Of a DNA stretch of 59,116 nt, positions 29,240 to 39,668 are shown one piece after another; position 1 is the first letter of the stretch, and the number at the start of each line of letters is the position of its first letter. The DNA is from Hydrogenophilaceae bacterium (lineage in GTDB: Bacteria; Pseudomonadota; Gammaproteobacteria; Burkholderiales; Thiobacillaceae): assembly GCA_013389025.1 (NCBI GenBank), contig JACAED010000102.1, positions 1-59,116 of the forward strand. Reading direction: 5' to 3'. The position numbers and the translations under genes were made by a program. Below the pieces are notes generated by a model, which saw only the letters and a list, made by a program, of their open reading frames with translations, ran no database searches and had not been told where the DNA came from.

Positions 29240-31168
29240 GTGCTGGAAAGCATGCAATCATCAAGGATCCAGGAAATGCGCTTGATGCCAATGGCAGGGC
29301 TGCGACAGAAATTTCTTTTAGGCGCAACAGTCGGACTGACCACGCTTTCGGTGATATTGCTTGGCCTGAGCTGGATGATTTACCGGCATCAATTAACCCA
29401 GGAACGCAGTGAGGCGGCAGCCGAGGTCAATTTGCTGCTGCAGGCCTCACTGGAAAACGCCATGCTAAAGCGCGACCTCCCTGGCCTCATTGACATAGTC
29501 GATCGTCTGGGCAGGCAGCCCGGCATCCACAACGCGATGATTCTTGCACCCAATGAGGAAATCCGCTTTGCTTCAGACTCCTCGCTGCTGAGAACGCGTT
29601 TCCCGCTTAAGACGCATGGCGTCTGCCTGAACTGTCCGGATCAGCCTGTTGCCCATGATCTGTTTACCAACTTCACCCTGGATGCCAAGGGCCGCGAGGT
29701 CATGCGCAGCATCAATGCAGTTGCCAACAAACCGCAATGCTCGATCTGTCATGGCTCTCCCGCCACGCATCCCATCAATGGCGTGCTGGTGGTCGACTAC
29801 GATGCCGCGCCGATACGCCAGCGCGCGGCGAAATCCGCCATGGCACTGGGCGGCATGGGTGCGCTTTTACTGCTCCTGACGCTTGCAGGCGGCAGCTGGT
29901 TCATCAGGAATCTGGTCCTGAAGCCGGTCACCCGGCTGGCCTCGGGCAGCACCGATCTGGCCAGGGGCCTGCTTGATACGCGCGTCAGCATCGAGGGGAA
30001 TGATGAACTGGCTCAGCTGAGTTCCACGTTCAATCAAATGGCAAACAACCTTCAATCCCTGCTCAATCAAACCCTTGAGCAGGAGGCTTTCCTTCAAGCA
30101 CTGGTTGACGCCATTCCGGACGGCATACGCGTCATTGATCCCGATACTTTTCTCGTGGTACTCGACAACCAGGCTTTCCGTTCGATCATCGGACGTGACG
30201 TAGGCCAAACGTGCAAGGGCCTGACCTGCCACGCCTCCAGCCACGGCCTGCCACAGCCCTGCCCGCCCTCGCTGGCACTGTGCCCTATCCATGAAATCCG
30301 TCATAGCGGAAGGCAGTGCAAGACCCTGATGGATTTCAAGCGCGGGGATGGCAGCACCAATCAGGTTGAAGTCATTGCCGCGCCAATGCGGCTGAGAATT
30401 GGCGTAAAGGAGAGATTGTTCATCGTGGAGTCCTGTCGCGATCTGGCGCGCATCGTCAAGTTCTCGCAGGAGCAGAAGCTCGCCGAGATGGCACAGCTGG
30501 CCACGGGCGTGGCGCACGAAATCCATAATCCGCTGGCTTCGGTGCGAATCGCCTTGCATGCCATGCTGAGAGCGGTCGACAAGACCACGGAAAGCAGCGG
30601 TGGAATGCTCAACTACCTGAAACTGGTCGATGGCGAAATCGACCGCTGCATCGAAATCACCGAACGACTGTTGAAACTGGGCATCGCATCGCCAGGCAAT
30701 GCTCAACTGGTCGAGGTTAACCCGGTGGTGAAGGAAACCCTGTCCTTGCTGACATGGGAGGCCGAGGCGGCAAAAGTGAGCTTCGATACAGATTTTGCTG
30801 CGTCGAGTCCACGCGTGCTGGCTTCGGACAGTGAACTTCGGATGGTGGTGCTAAACTTGGCGCAAAACGCGCTTCATGCCATGCCCGATGGCGGAGCGCT
30901 TCATGTCAGGACACAGCAACAGGGCAACAAAGTGAGAATCGTCTTTACCGATACGGGCGTCGGCATCAATCCGGCCGATGCGCCTCATATATTTGAACCC
31001 TTTTACAGCCATCGTGCTGACGGCAGGAAGGGTACCGGTCTGGGGCTTTCCATCTGCAGGTCGATCGTTCTGAATTACGGCGGAAATATCGTGTTTGAAA
31101 GCCAGCCTGGAACAGGCAGCACATTTGTCGTCGAACTGCCTGACGCCGCCTGCCAATTGCAGCAATGA
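29240..31168 (+). CDS. Sensor histidine kinase with CxxCH-bearing periplasmic domain, HAMP, Cys-rich PAS
   Basis: Two TMs; CLNC...CSICHGSPATH between them; PAS with CKGLTCHASSHGLPQPCPPSLALCP; H-box GVAHEIHNPLASV; ATPase motifs NALHAM, DTGVGI, GTGLGLSI. Confidence 0.92.
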   Translation: MLESMQSSRIQEMRLMPMAGLRQKFLLGATVGLTTLSVILLGLSWMIYRHQLTQERSEAAAEVNLLLQASLENAMLKRDLPGLIDIVDRLGRQPGIHNAMILAPNEEIRFASDSSLLRTRFPLKTHGVCLNCPDQPVAHDLFTNFTLDAKGREVMRSINAVANKPQCSICHGSPATHPINGVLVVDYDAAPIRQRAAKSAMALGGMGALLLLLTLAGGSWFIRNLVLKPVTRLASGSTDLARGLLDTRVSIEGNDELAQLSSTFNQMANNLQSLLNQTLEQEAFLQALVDAIPDGIRVIDPDTFLVVLDNQAFRSIIGRDVGQTCKGLTCHASSHGLPQPCPPSLALCPIHEIRHSGRQCKTLMDFKRGDGSTNQVEVIAAPMRLRIGVKERLFIVESCRDLARIVKFSQEQKLAEMAQLATGVAHEIHNPLASVRIALHAMLRAVDKTTESSGGMLNYLKLVDGEIDRCIEITERLLKLGIASPGNAQLVEVNPVVKETLSLLTWEAEAAKVSFDTDFAASSPRVLASDSELRMVVLNLAQNALHAMPDGGALHVRTQQQGNKVRIVFTDTGVGINPADAPHIFEPFYSHRADGRKGTGLGLSICRSIVLNYGGNIVFESQPGTGSTFVVELPDAACQLQQ

Positions 31169-32508
31169 CTTCCAAACCGCTGATACTGATCATTGAGGAC
31201 GATCGGTTGCTCAACAAGCTGCTGGTCGGTGAAATCAAGCGTATGGGCTATTCAGCCGATGGGGTGTTCGGCTGGAACGAGGCACGCTCGCATCTCACAA
31301 GGACCGAACCCAGCCTTATCATCAACGACGTGCGCCTGCCGGATGCCAACATCATGGACATTCTGCCTTCCATCGCCAGTGAACACCCCGTCATCGTCCT
31401 GACTGCGTACGGCACAGTGCAGGAAGCCGTTGCTGCCATGAAGGCAGGTGCGATGGAATATCTCACCAAACCAGTCAATCCGGACGAACTGGAACTGAAA
31501 ATCGACCGAGTGCTCGAAATGAGCAACATGCAGCGTGATCACCAGTATTGCAAATCGCGTCTGCGGCCGGACCCTGCCGCCACGATGGTAGGCAAGAGTT
31601 CGGCCATTGCAGAAGTGTTGCAACTGGTCGAGGCAGTGGCTTCTACCGACGCCACGGTCCTGATCACGGGAGAAAGCGGCGCAGGCAAGGAACTGGTTGC
31701 GCACGCCATCCATACCCGCAGTCCGCGTGCCGAGGGCAATTTTGTCGCGGTGGATTGCTGCACACTGCAAGAGAATTTGTTCGAATCGGAATTGTTTGGC
31801 CATGAGAAGGGCGCTTTTACCGGTGCCGAACGTCAAAAGCCGGGGCTGATCGAAGCAGCAAGCGGCGGCACACTGTTTCTGGACGAGATTGGCGAAATCG
31901 GGCCGGCCATCCAGGCCAAACTGCTTCGTGTCCTGGAAACCGGTCAATTTCGCAGACTGGGCGGCGTCAAGGATTTGCAGGCAAATGTCCGTATCGTTGC
32001 CGCCACCAACCGTGATCTGGAGAAAATGAGTGCGGAGGGAAGCTTCCGCACCGACCTGTTCTACCGGTTGTCGGCTTTCACGATAAAGGTCCCGCCACTG
32101 CGCGAGCGTCTGTCCGATGTTCCTCAACTGGTCAATCACATCCTGGCTCATCACAAATTCTCGAGGCGTTACAACAAACGGGTTACGCCGCCCGCCATGA
32201 GCCTGCTGATGTCATACAACTATCCGGGCAACGTGCGCGAACTGCGCAACATGATTGAACGCGCCGTCATTCTTTCCGGCGCCAGCGAGGAAATCCGCCC
32301 CGAACATTTTGCGCTCAATGGCCCTGTCGAGCGCCCGGCCAAGGTGGATCTTCATTTCGATCACGATCCCAGCCTGGAGGAAATGGAAAGGCGCTATCTT
32401 GAGACGCTCGTCAACAAGTATGCCGGACATCGCGGCCGCATTGCCGCCATACTGGGAGTCAGTGAACGCAACATCTATCGATTATTGGAGAAGTATGGCT
32501 TGAAGTAG
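31165..32508 (+). CDS. Sigma54-dependent response regulator (NtrC family)
   Basis: REC domain; AAA+ motifs GESGAGKELVA, GHEKGAFTGAE; C-terminal Fis-type HTH. Overlaps kinase gene by 4 bp. Confidence 0.95.
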   Translation: MTSKPLILIIEDDRLLNKLLVGEIKRMGYSADGVFGWNEARSHLTRTEPSLIINDVRLPDANIMDILPSIASEHPVIVLTAYGTVQEAVAAMKAGAMEYLTKPVNPDELELKIDRVLEMSNMQRDHQYCKSRLRPDPAATMVGKSSAIAEVLQLVEAVASTDATVLITGESGAGKELVAHAIHTRSPRAEGNFVAVDCCTLQENLFESELFGHEKGAFTGAERQKPGLIEAASGGTLFLDEIGEIGPAIQAKLLRVLETGQFRRLGGVKDLQANVRIVAATNRDLEKMSAEGSFRTDLFYRLSAFTIKVPPLRERLSDVPQLVNHILAHHKFSRRYNKRVTPPAMSLLMSYNYPGNVRELRNMIERAVILSGASEEIRPEHFALNGPVERPAKVDLHFDHDPSLEEMERRYLETLVNKYAGHRGRIAAILGVSERNIYRLLEKYGLK

Positions 32509-32555
32509 CCTTTCTTGAATAAACTAGGCCTGTCAGTTATCAATTAGGGCAAACC

Positions 32556-33641
32556 ATGCTGATTGGCATTCCCAAGGAAACCAAGAACCACGAATACCGC
32601 GTTGCGTTGACACCAGACGGCGCGGCCGCGCTGACTCGCGCCGGACATACAGTAAGGATTCAATCCGATGCCGGCAAGGGCATCGGTTTTACCGATGCCG
32701 CCTATGAGCAGGCCGGCGCGGAAATCGTCGAAAGCCCGGCAAAAATTTATGCAGCCGACATGATTGTCAAGGTGAAGGAGCCGCAGGCACAGGAGAGTCT
32801 GTTGCTTCATCCGGGCCAGATATTGTTCTGCTTTCTCCATCTTGCAGCCGCGCCAACACTTGCCGAGGTGTTGATCGACCGGCATGTCTCCGCCATCGGC
32901 TTCGAAACCATAACGGATGATACGGGTGGCTTTCCGCTGCTCGCACCCATGTCGGAAATCGCTGGCCGCATGGCGCCGCAGATGGGGGCGCTGGGGCTGA
33001 TGCGTCCCTACGGCGGCAACGGCACGCTGATTACCGGCGTGCCGGGCGTGGCGCCCGCGCGCGTGGTCATCCTCGGCGGCGGCAACGTCGGCATGAATGC
33101 CGCCCGCGTGGCCATCGGTCTGGGCGCGCAGGTCAAGCTGCTCGACCGCAAGGCGGAAAAACTGCGTCATGCCGAAGCGCTGTTCGATGCGCGCATCGAA
33201 ACCGGCTTTGCCGGCGCCGAGGAAATTGCGGCCAGCGTGAAGGAAGCCGACCTTGTCATCGGCGCGGCCATGGTCGCGGGCCGCCGGGCGCCGCAACTCC
33301 TGTCCCGCGCGCATCTCAAATCCATGCAACCGGGTTCAGTGCTGGTGGATGTCGCCATCGATCAGGGCGGTATCTGCGAAACCTCGCGTCCTACCACGCA
33401 TAGCGAGCCGTTCTATGTCGAGGAAGGCATCGTGCATTACTGCGTGACCAACATGCCCGGCGCGGTCGCGCGCACCGCCACCCTGTCGCTTTCCCACGTC
33501 ACCCTGCCTTTTGTGCAGGCGTTGGCAGACAAGGGACTCGCCGCGCTGGAAGCCAACCCCCACCTGAAAAACGGCCTGCAAATCCACAGTGGCGAAATTG
33601 TTTATCCAGGGCTGGCGGAGGATATTCGTCAAGCAGGATGA
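32556..33641 (+). CDS. ald: Alanine dehydrogenase
   Basis: MLIGIPKETKNHEYRVALTPDGAAAL; GGGNVGMNAARVAIGLGAQV. Confidence 0.95.
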   Translation: MLIGIPKETKNHEYRVALTPDGAAALTRAGHTVRIQSDAGKGIGFTDAAYEQAGAEIVESPAKIYAADMIVKVKEPQAQESLLLHPGQILFCFLHLAAAPTLAEVLIDRHVSAIGFETITDDTGGFPLLAPMSEIAGRMAPQMGALGLMRPYGGNGTLITGVPGVAPARVVILGGGNVGMNAARVAIGLGAQVKLLDRKAEKLRHAEALFDARIETGFAGAEEIAASVKEADLVIGAAMVAGRRAPQLLSRAHLKSMQPGSVLVDVAIDQGGICETSRPTTHSEPFYVEEGIVHYCVTNMPGAVARTATLSLSHVTLPFVQALADKGLAALEANPHLKNGLQIHSGEIVYPGLAEDIRQAG

Positions 33642-33706
33642 TGCCGGCGGGCAATTGCCGTCAATATCGACTTTAAGGATGTTTGGCCGGGGTTGCCCGG
33701 CAGCAA

Positions 33707-33902
33707 GTTCCTTTCTTTGCTTCGTCAAAGAAAGGAACCAAAGAAAGACGACCCGGCTGCATGGCCCTTCGGGTGCCCTTAGCCAGAAGGTTCCAAGCGG
33801 GCGGCGCAGAACTCGCCCCGCTTGATGTTTGCAGAAGAAGCAGGGCTCAAACATGCTGCGCCACGCTGCTCCGCCCTCCACCTTCTGGCTGCGGCCATGC
33901 AG
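33707..33902. repeat. Structured repeat element with nested inverted repeats
   Basis: Hairpin GTTCCTTTCTTTG/CAAAGAAAGGAAC (33707-33738), then outer stems 33757-33766/33893-33902 and 33781-33791/33880-33890 enclosing two smaller hairpins. Confidence 0.75.
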
Positions 33903-33930
33903 ACGGGATAAAAATACAAACTCCAAAAGC

Positions 33931-34012
33931 AAATCCCCCCAACCCCCTTTATCAAGGGGGGCTCAATTCAACCCCCTTGATAAAGGGGGTGGCGCGAAGC
34001 GCCGGGGGATTT
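33931..34012. repeat. Nested palindromic C/G-run intergenic repeat
   Basis: AAATCCCCC ... GGGGGATTT enclosing CCCCCTTTATCAAGGGGG (33943-33960) and its reverse complement CCCCCTTGATAAAGGGGG (33972-33989), plus GGCGC-gaa-GCGCC. Confidence 0.8.
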
Positions 34013-34154
34013 CGGTTTTAACTTCCCCTCTGGGCTGCCTCTCCTTACCAAACAGCATGCTCAAATTCCCCCCTGAAACCCCATCCCCAATCCGGTTGAA
34101 TATCCCGCGTCAAAGCCTGATAATTCAGGCATTCCGGCATTCCTGATACAAGGT

Positions 34155-34733
34155 TTGGAACACTACTTTCTGCTGCTCATCGCCACGGTGTTCGTCAACA
34201 ACATCGTCATGTCCAAGATTCTTGGACTGTGTCCTTTCATGGGCGTCTCGAAAAAACTGGAAACTTCGGTTTCCATGGGACTGGCCACCACCTTCGTGCT
34301 GACGCTGGCTTCGGGCGCGTCCTATCTCATCAACGAGTACCTGCTCGGCACGGATCTGTTTTACCTGCGGACACTTTCGTTCGTGGTCGTGATTGCGGGC
34401 ATTGTCCAGTTCACTGAAATGTTCATCCACAAAACCAGCCCGGTGCTGTATCAGGTGCTGGGGATTTATCTGCCGCTGATTACCACCAACTGCGCCGTGC
34501 TCGGCATTCCACTTCTAAACGCACAAGCGCAGCACAACTTTGCCGAATCGCTGATCTTTGGCGCAGGCGGCGCCATTGGCTTTACGCTGGTGCTGGTCCT
34601 GTTTGCAGGCATACGCGAACGCATGGAGGCCGCCGATGTGCCGAAGATTTTCCAAGGCACCAGCATTGCCATGATCACCGCCGGGCTGATGAGCCTGGCC
34701 TTCATGGGCTTTTCCGGGTTGGTAAAAATTTAA
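34155..34733 (+). CDS. rnfA: Electron transport complex subunit RnfA/RsxA (TTG start)
   Basis: [32 protein letters not shown]; first gene of rnfABCDGE. Confidence 0.96.
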   Translation: MEHYFLLLIATVFVNNIVMSKILGLCPFMGVSKKLETSVSMGLATTFVLTLASGASYLINEYLLGTDLFYLRTLSFVVVIAGIVQFTEMFIHKTSPVLYQVLGIYLPLITTNCAVLGIPLLNAQAQHNFAESLIFGAGGAIGFTLVLVLFAGIRERMEAADVPKIFQGTSIAMITAGLMSLAFMGFSGLVKI

Positions 34734-35275
34734 TGCTGACCGCCATCCTCGTCATGGCGGGTATTGCCATCGTGCTGGGCGCGGTTCTGGGCTACGCCGC
34801 CCTGCGCTACAAGGTCGAAGGCGACCCGCTGGTGGAAAAGATCGACGCCATCCTGCCGCAAACGCAGTGTGGCCAGTGCGGTTACCCCGGCTGCAAGCCC
34901 TACGCCACAGCCATTGCCAAGGGCGAGGCCGACATCAACAAATGCCCGCCCGGCGGCGAGGAAGGCGTCAAGAAATTGGCCGAACTGCTTGGCGTGGAAG
35001 TCAAGCCGCTTGATGCCGAACCCAAACCCAAGGCCGTGGCCTTCATCGACGAAAATCTCTGCATCGGCTGCACGCTGTGCATCCAGGCCTGCCCGGTGGA
35101 TGCCATTCTAGGCGCCGCCAAGCAGATGCACACCATCATCGCCTCCGAGTGCACCGGCTGCGAGCTGTGCGTGGCGCCCTGCCCGGTGGACTGCATTTCC
35201 ATGGTGGTGTTGAAGGAGGATCTGCCGCACTGGAAATGGAAGTATCCCGTTTTCAGGATCAAGCAGGCGGCATGA
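34733..35275 (+). CDS. rnfB: Electron transport complex subunit RnfB
   Basis: [13 protein letters not shown]; two [4Fe-4S] motifs [24 protein letters not shown]. Confidence 0.96.
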   Translation: MLTAILVMAGIAIVLGAVLGYAALRYKVEGDPLVEKIDAILPQTQCGQCGYPGCKPYATAIAKGEADINKCPPGGEEGVKKLAELLGVEVKPLDAEPKPKAVAFIDENLCIGCTLCIQACPVDAILGAAKQMHTIIASECTGCELCVAPCPVDCISMVVLKEDLPHWKWKYPVFRIKQAA

Positions 35276-36915
35276 GAACCTTGCATCGTTTTCCAGGCGG
35301 CATCCATCCCGAAGAGCACAAGGCCGAGTCCTCCGCTCGACCGATCCACGCGCCCTTCATTCCCAACCGCCTGTTCATCCCCATGCGACAGCATATCGGC
35401 CAGCCGGCCAAGCCCATCGTCAAGGTTGGCGACAAAGTGCTGAAAGGCCAGATGATCGGCCAGGCAGATGGTTATGTTTCCACCGCCGTACACGCGTCAT
35501 CCTCCGGCGTGGTGACGGGAATCGGCCTGCATGCCGTCGCGCACCCCTCAGGCCTGCCTGACTTGTGCATCACCATCGACACCGACGGCCACGACACATG
35601 GACCGAACTGCAGCCGCTCGACTGGCAGAGTCTGGATCCCGCCGCCGTGCGCGGCTATGTGCGCGACCTGGGCATTGCCGGTCTTGGCGGCGCGGTGTTC
35701 CCGAGCTCCATCAAGCTCGATCCAAAAAATCAGCCCATCCATACGCTGATTCTCAACGGCGGCGAGTGCGAACCGTGGATCACCTGCGACGATCGCCTCA
35801 TGCGCGAACGCGCCGAAGAAGTATTGCAGGGCGCGCGCATCATGCAGCATCTGTTGGGCGCGCAGACTGTCATCGCCGGCATCGAAGACAACAAGCCCGA
35901 AGCCATCGCCGCCATGCAGGCCGCGGCGGAAAAGCTCGGCCTCCAGATTGAAATTGCCGCCATGCCCACGCGCTACCCTGGCGGAGGCGGCAAGCAGATC
36001 ACGCAAACTTTGACTGGACTCGAAACGCCGTCGGGAAAACTTTCCACCGACATCGGCGTGCAGGTGTTCAACGTCGGCACGGCCTACGCGCTGGCCCGCG
36101 CCATCCTGCATGGCGAGCCGCTTATCTCGCGCATCGTCACAGTCACCGGTCATGTGCTGGGGCCGCAGAATTACGAAACCCTGATTGGCACGCCCATGGG
36201 CGAACTCGTCATGCATGCAGGGGAACGTGAGGGCACGACAGGCCTCATCATGGGCGGACCCATGATGGGATTCGATGTGCAACCCGAAGCGCCCGTGGTC
36301 AAGGCAACCAATTGCGTGCTGGTGAAATCCGCCGAGCTGTTCCCGCCCAAGCCGCGCGAGCTGCCTTGCATCCGCTGCACCGAATGCGCCAGGGTGTGCC
36401 CCGCGCAGTTGCAACCACAAGAGCTGTATTGGTTTGCCCGCGCGAAAAATTTCGGCAAGGCGCAGGAATACAATCTGTTCGATTGCATCGAATGCGGCTG
36501 TTGCAGCTATGTCTGTCCCAGCCACATTCCGCTGGTGGATTACTACCGCTTTGCCAAGAGCGAAATCTGGGCGCGCGAGAAGGAAAAACACGCCGCCGAC
36601 ATCGCGCGCGAGCGTCATGAGTTCCGCCTGTTTCGACTCGAGCGCGAAAAGAAGGAAAAGGCCGAACGTCTCGCCGCCAAGGCACAGACCAAGAAGGCCG
36701 AAGCACCAACCCTCACCACAGACGAGCAGGACGCCAAGAAAAAACTCATCGCTGAAGCACTGGCACGCGCGCAGGCAAAAAAGGCTGGCGTCGCACCGAA
36801 AAATACCGACAACCTCACCCCCGAGCAGTGTGCCGAAATTGCCGAGATCGAAGCGCGCCGCGCCAGGATTCGTGAAATGGCGAAGAAGACCATAGAACCA
36901 GAAAAGCATTTATGA
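35272..36915 (+). CDS. rnfC: Electron transport complex subunit RnfC
   Basis: Start set at [66 protein letters not shown]. Confidence 0.95.
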   Translation: MRTLHRFPGGIHPEEHKAESSARPIHAPFIPNRLFIPMRQHIGQPAKPIVKVGDKVLKGQMIGQADGYVSTAVHASSSGVVTGIGLHAVAHPSGLPDLCITIDTDGHDTWTELQPLDWQSLDPAAVRGYVRDLGIAGLGGAVFPSSIKLDPKNQPIHTLILNGGECEPWITCDDRLMRERAEEVLQGARIMQHLLGAQTVIAGIEDNKPEAIAAMQAAAEKLGLQIEIAAMPTRYPGGGGKQITQTLTGLETPSGKLSTDIGVQVFNVGTAYALARAILHGEPLISRIVTVTGHVLGPQNYETLIGTPMGELVMHAGEREGTTGLIMGGPMMGFDVQPEAPVVKATNCVLVKSAELFPPKPRELPCIRCTECARVCPAQLQPQELYWFARAKNFGKAQEYNLFDCIECGCCSYVCPSHIPLVDYYRFAKSEIWAREKEKHAADIARERHEFRLFRLEREKKEKAERLAAKAQTKKAEAPTLTTDEQDAKKKLIAEALARAQAKKAGVAPKNTDNLTPEQCAEIAEIEARRARIREMAKKTIEPEKHL

Positions 36916-37940
36916 CGGCCTCGACCCATACCCTTCCCCCCAACACCAGCGTCACCCGCGTGATGACCCTGGTGCTGGCCTGCCTCATGCCGGGCGTACT
37001 GGTTTATGTGTGGCAATTTGGCTGGGGCATTGTCATCAACCTGGTCTGGGCTTCGCTCCTCGCGCTGGGCATCGAGGCGCTCGCCCTCAGGCTTCGCGGC
37101 TATCCACTCAAGCCCTTTCTCACCGATGGCAGCGCAGTGGTCACCGCCTGGCTGCTGGCGCTGTCGATCCCGCCGCTGGCGCCGTGGTGGATGACGCTGG
37201 TGGGCATGATCTTTGCCATCGGCGTGGCCAAGCATCTGTATGGCGGGCTGGGTCAAAACATATTCAACCCGGCCATGATCGGCTTTGCCGTCCTCATCAT
37301 TTCCTTCCCGGTGCAGATGACGCAGTGGTCCGCGCCGTTGTCACTTGCCGGTCACGCGCCAAATTTCACCGAAAGCCTGAGCCTCATTTTTGCCGACACG
37401 CTGCCGGATGGCGTGAACCTCGACGCCATCATCTCGGCAACGCCACTGGATACCGTGCGCACGGGCCTCATGCAACAACACACGCTGGACGAAATCCATG
37501 GCGCAAGCAGGATCTTTGGCCAAATTGGCGGCGTGGGCAGCGAATGGGTCGCTGCGGCTTATCTTGTCGGCGGCATTGCGCTGTGGGCATTTCGCATCGT
37601 GCCCTGGCAGGTGCCGGTGGCTTTCCTGGCCGGTATCTGGCTCACTGCCGGTTTTCTGCACTGGTTCGATACCGGCCGCTATGCTGCGCCATGGTTCCAG
37701 ATTGCCATGCCCAGCAGCATGCTGGGCGCCTTCTTCATCGCCACCGATCCGGTTTCCGGTTCCACCACACCCAAAGGCCGCCTGATATTCGGCCTCGGTG
37801 CGGGTTTTCTCACCGTCATCATCCGCGCATTCGGTGGCTATCCGGATGGCGTGGCGTTTTCCATTCTGCTGATGAACCTGTGCGTGCCGCTGATCGATGC
37901 CTGGACCCAGCCGCGCGTGTTTGGTACGGCGAAGGATTGA
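36912..37940 (+). CDS. rnfD: Electron transport complex subunit RnfD
   Basis: Multi-TM; GLGQNIFNPAMIGFA; ATDPVSGSTTPKGRLIFG. Confidence 0.95.
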   Translation: MTASTHTLPPNTSVTRVMTLVLACLMPGVLVYVWQFGWGIVINLVWASLLALGIEALALRLRGYPLKPFLTDGSAVVTAWLLALSIPPLAPWWMTLVGMIFAIGVAKHLYGGLGQNIFNPAMIGFAVLIISFPVQMTQWSAPLSLAGHAPNFTESLSLIFADTLPDGVNLDAIISATPLDTVRTGLMQQHTLDEIHGASRIFGQIGGVGSEWVAAAYLVGGIALWAFRIVPWQVPVAFLAGIWLTAGFLHWFDTGRYAAPWFQIAMPSSMLGAFFIATDPVSGSTTPKGRLIFGLGAGFLTVIIRAFGGYPDGVAFSILLMNLCVPLIDAWTQPRVFGTAKD

Positions 37941-37965
37941 GACAATTGAGAACAGCGAAAAAGAA

Positions 37966-38652
37966 ATGAATCCGATATTGCGGAATGCCTCCCGCACCAG
38001 CGTCATTCTGTTCATCTTCGCCATCATCGGCACAGCGATGATGGCCTACACCTTCCGTCAGACCCGGCCCATCATCGAGAAAAGTGAACAGGCCGAGAAG
38101 CTTGCCCTCATCGATCAGGTGCTGCCCAAGGCGTTTTACGACAACGATCTGCTCGCCAGTCATCGCGAACTGCCTGCCGACGATCTCCTTGGTACGCGCA
38201 AATCTTCCGGCATGTGGCTGGCAACCAAAAACAACACCCCGTCCGGCATCGTGCTGGAGGCCATCGCGCCAGAGGGATACAGCGGCGATATCAGCCTGCT
38301 CATTGGCATTACAGCGGAGGGCGTCATCACCGGCGTGCGTGTCACCAAGCACAAGGAGACACCGGGACTGGGCGATTACATCGAATTCGCCAAAAGCCGG
38401 TGGGTACTGCAATTCAATGGCAAACGCCTGGAAGAAAACGAGCCCGCGCAAGCCGCGCATTGGGGCGAGTTTCGGCGAAGCCAAAACGACAAATCCCGCT
38501 GGCGTGTAAAAAAGGATGGCGGCGAGTTCGATTCGCGCGCCGGCGCGACCATCACGCCACGCGCCATCGTCAAGGCGGTGCGACAGGCGCTAGAATACTT
38601 TCACAAGCATCGCGATGTGCTGCTCAAACCCATTGAGGCTAGCCCAGTATGA
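37966..38652 (+). CDS. rnfG: Electron transport complex subunit RnfG
   Basis: Start at [50 protein letters not shown] flavinylation region. Confidence 0.93.
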   Translation: MNPILRNASRTSVILFIFAIIGTAMMAYTFRQTRPIIEKSEQAEKLALIDQVLPKAFYDNDLLASHRELPADDLLGTRKSSGMWLATKNNTPSGIVLEAIAPEGYSGDISLLIGITAEGVITGVRVTKHKETPGLGDYIEFAKSRWVLQFNGKRLEENEPAQAAHWGEFRRSQNDKSRWRVKKDGGEFDSRAGATITPRAIVKAVRQALEYFHKHRDVLLKPIEASPV

Positions 38653-39344
38653 TCGACAAAGCCACCTTAGCCAAACTCGCCGAAAACGGCCTGTGGAAAC
38701 AGAACCCCGGCGTGGTTCAACTGCTGGGGCTGTGCCCGCTGCTGGCCATCAGCAATAACGTGGTCAACGCGTTGTCGCTGGGGCTGGCCACCATTTTCGT
38801 GATGGCCATGTCCAGCCTGGCCGTGTCCAGCGCGCGCAATTTCGTGCCGCACGAAATCCGCATTCCGGTCTTCATCCTCATCATCGCCGCGCTGGTTACC
38901 ATCATCGATCTGGTGTTCAATGCCTTTGCCCATCCGCTGTATCTGGTGCTGGGCATTTTCATTCCGCTCATCACCACCAACTGCATCGTGCTGGCCCGCG
39001 CAGACGCCTACGCTTCCAAGAACCATCCCCTGCACAGCGCCATCGATGGCGTGCTGATGGGCCTTGGCCTGACTCTCGTGCTGGTGGTGCTGGGCGGCAT
39101 TCGCGAAATCGCCGGTCAGGGCACCCTGCTGTCCGGCATCGATCTCGCGCTGGGGCCGCAAGCCAAAGGCTGGATCATCACCGTGCTGCCCGATTACAAG
39201 GGCTTTCTGCTCGCCATCCTGCCGCCCGGCGCCTTCATCGGCCTGGGCCTGCTGATCGCCGGGCGCAACTGGTTGGACATGCGCGCCCAGCGCCGCGCGC
39301 ACCTGCAAGCCCGGCAAGCAGCCACCCAGGCAAACGCGGCATGA
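38649..39344 (+). CDS. rnfE: Electron transport complex subunit RnfE
   Basis: [38 protein letters not shown]. Confidence 0.95.
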   Translation: MIDKATLAKLAENGLWKQNPGVVQLLGLCPLLAISNNVVNALSLGLATIFVMAMSSLAVSSARNFVPHEIRIPVFILIIAALVTIIDLVFNAFAHPLYLVLGIFIPLITTNCIVLARADAYASKNHPLHSAIDGVLMGLGLTLVLVVLGGIREIAGQGTLLSGIDLALGPQAKGWIITVLPDYKGFLLAILPPGAFIGLGLLIAGRNWLDMRAQRRAHLQARQAATQANAA

Positions 39345-39496
39345 GACTGAAATTCAAGGCCCCGCGCAAGCCGCGCAACCCGTTGGTGGTGCTGGTCAAG
39401 CAGCGCAAGGCTGGCAGCCACGCGCCCAACATGAAAACCCTGCGGCAGAAAGCGAACATGGCGCTGAAGAAACAGCTGAAGAAACCGGAACAGTAA
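39341..39496 (+). CDS. Small basic protein (51 aa), overlapping rnfE stop; not in supplied ORF track
   Basis: ATGA overlap; [51 protein letters not shown]. Confidence 0.6.
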   Translation: MRLKFKAPRKPRNPLVVLVKQRKAGSHAPNMKTLRQKANMALKKQLKKPEQ

Positions 39497-39502
39497 AAAA
39501 CC

Positions 39503-39658
39503 CTTGTGACGCAAAGGCGCAAAGACGCAAAGAATCCGCAAGACATGTTTTGCTGAGCATCACATGTGGTGGATAAACATTTATGAAAGCTATCCTTCAA
39601 AAACCTTTTCCAGAATTATTCTCTGCGTCTTTGCGACCTTGCGCCTTTGCGTCACAAG
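39503..39658. repeat. Long-armed inverted repeat (family locus 3)
   Basis: cttgtgacgcaaaggcgcaaagacgcaaagaat (39503-39535) versus attctctgcgtctttgcgaccttgcgcctttgcgtcacaag (39618-39658). Confidence 0.88.
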
Positions 39659-39668
39659 ATTTTAATAA

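Noticed and set aside
33336-33932. 198-aa minus-strand ORF (…FEPCFFCKHQAGRVLRRPLGTFWLRAPEG…)
   Set aside because: Its N-terminal half is translated from the intergenic branched repeat and the rest is antisense to ald; likely spurious.
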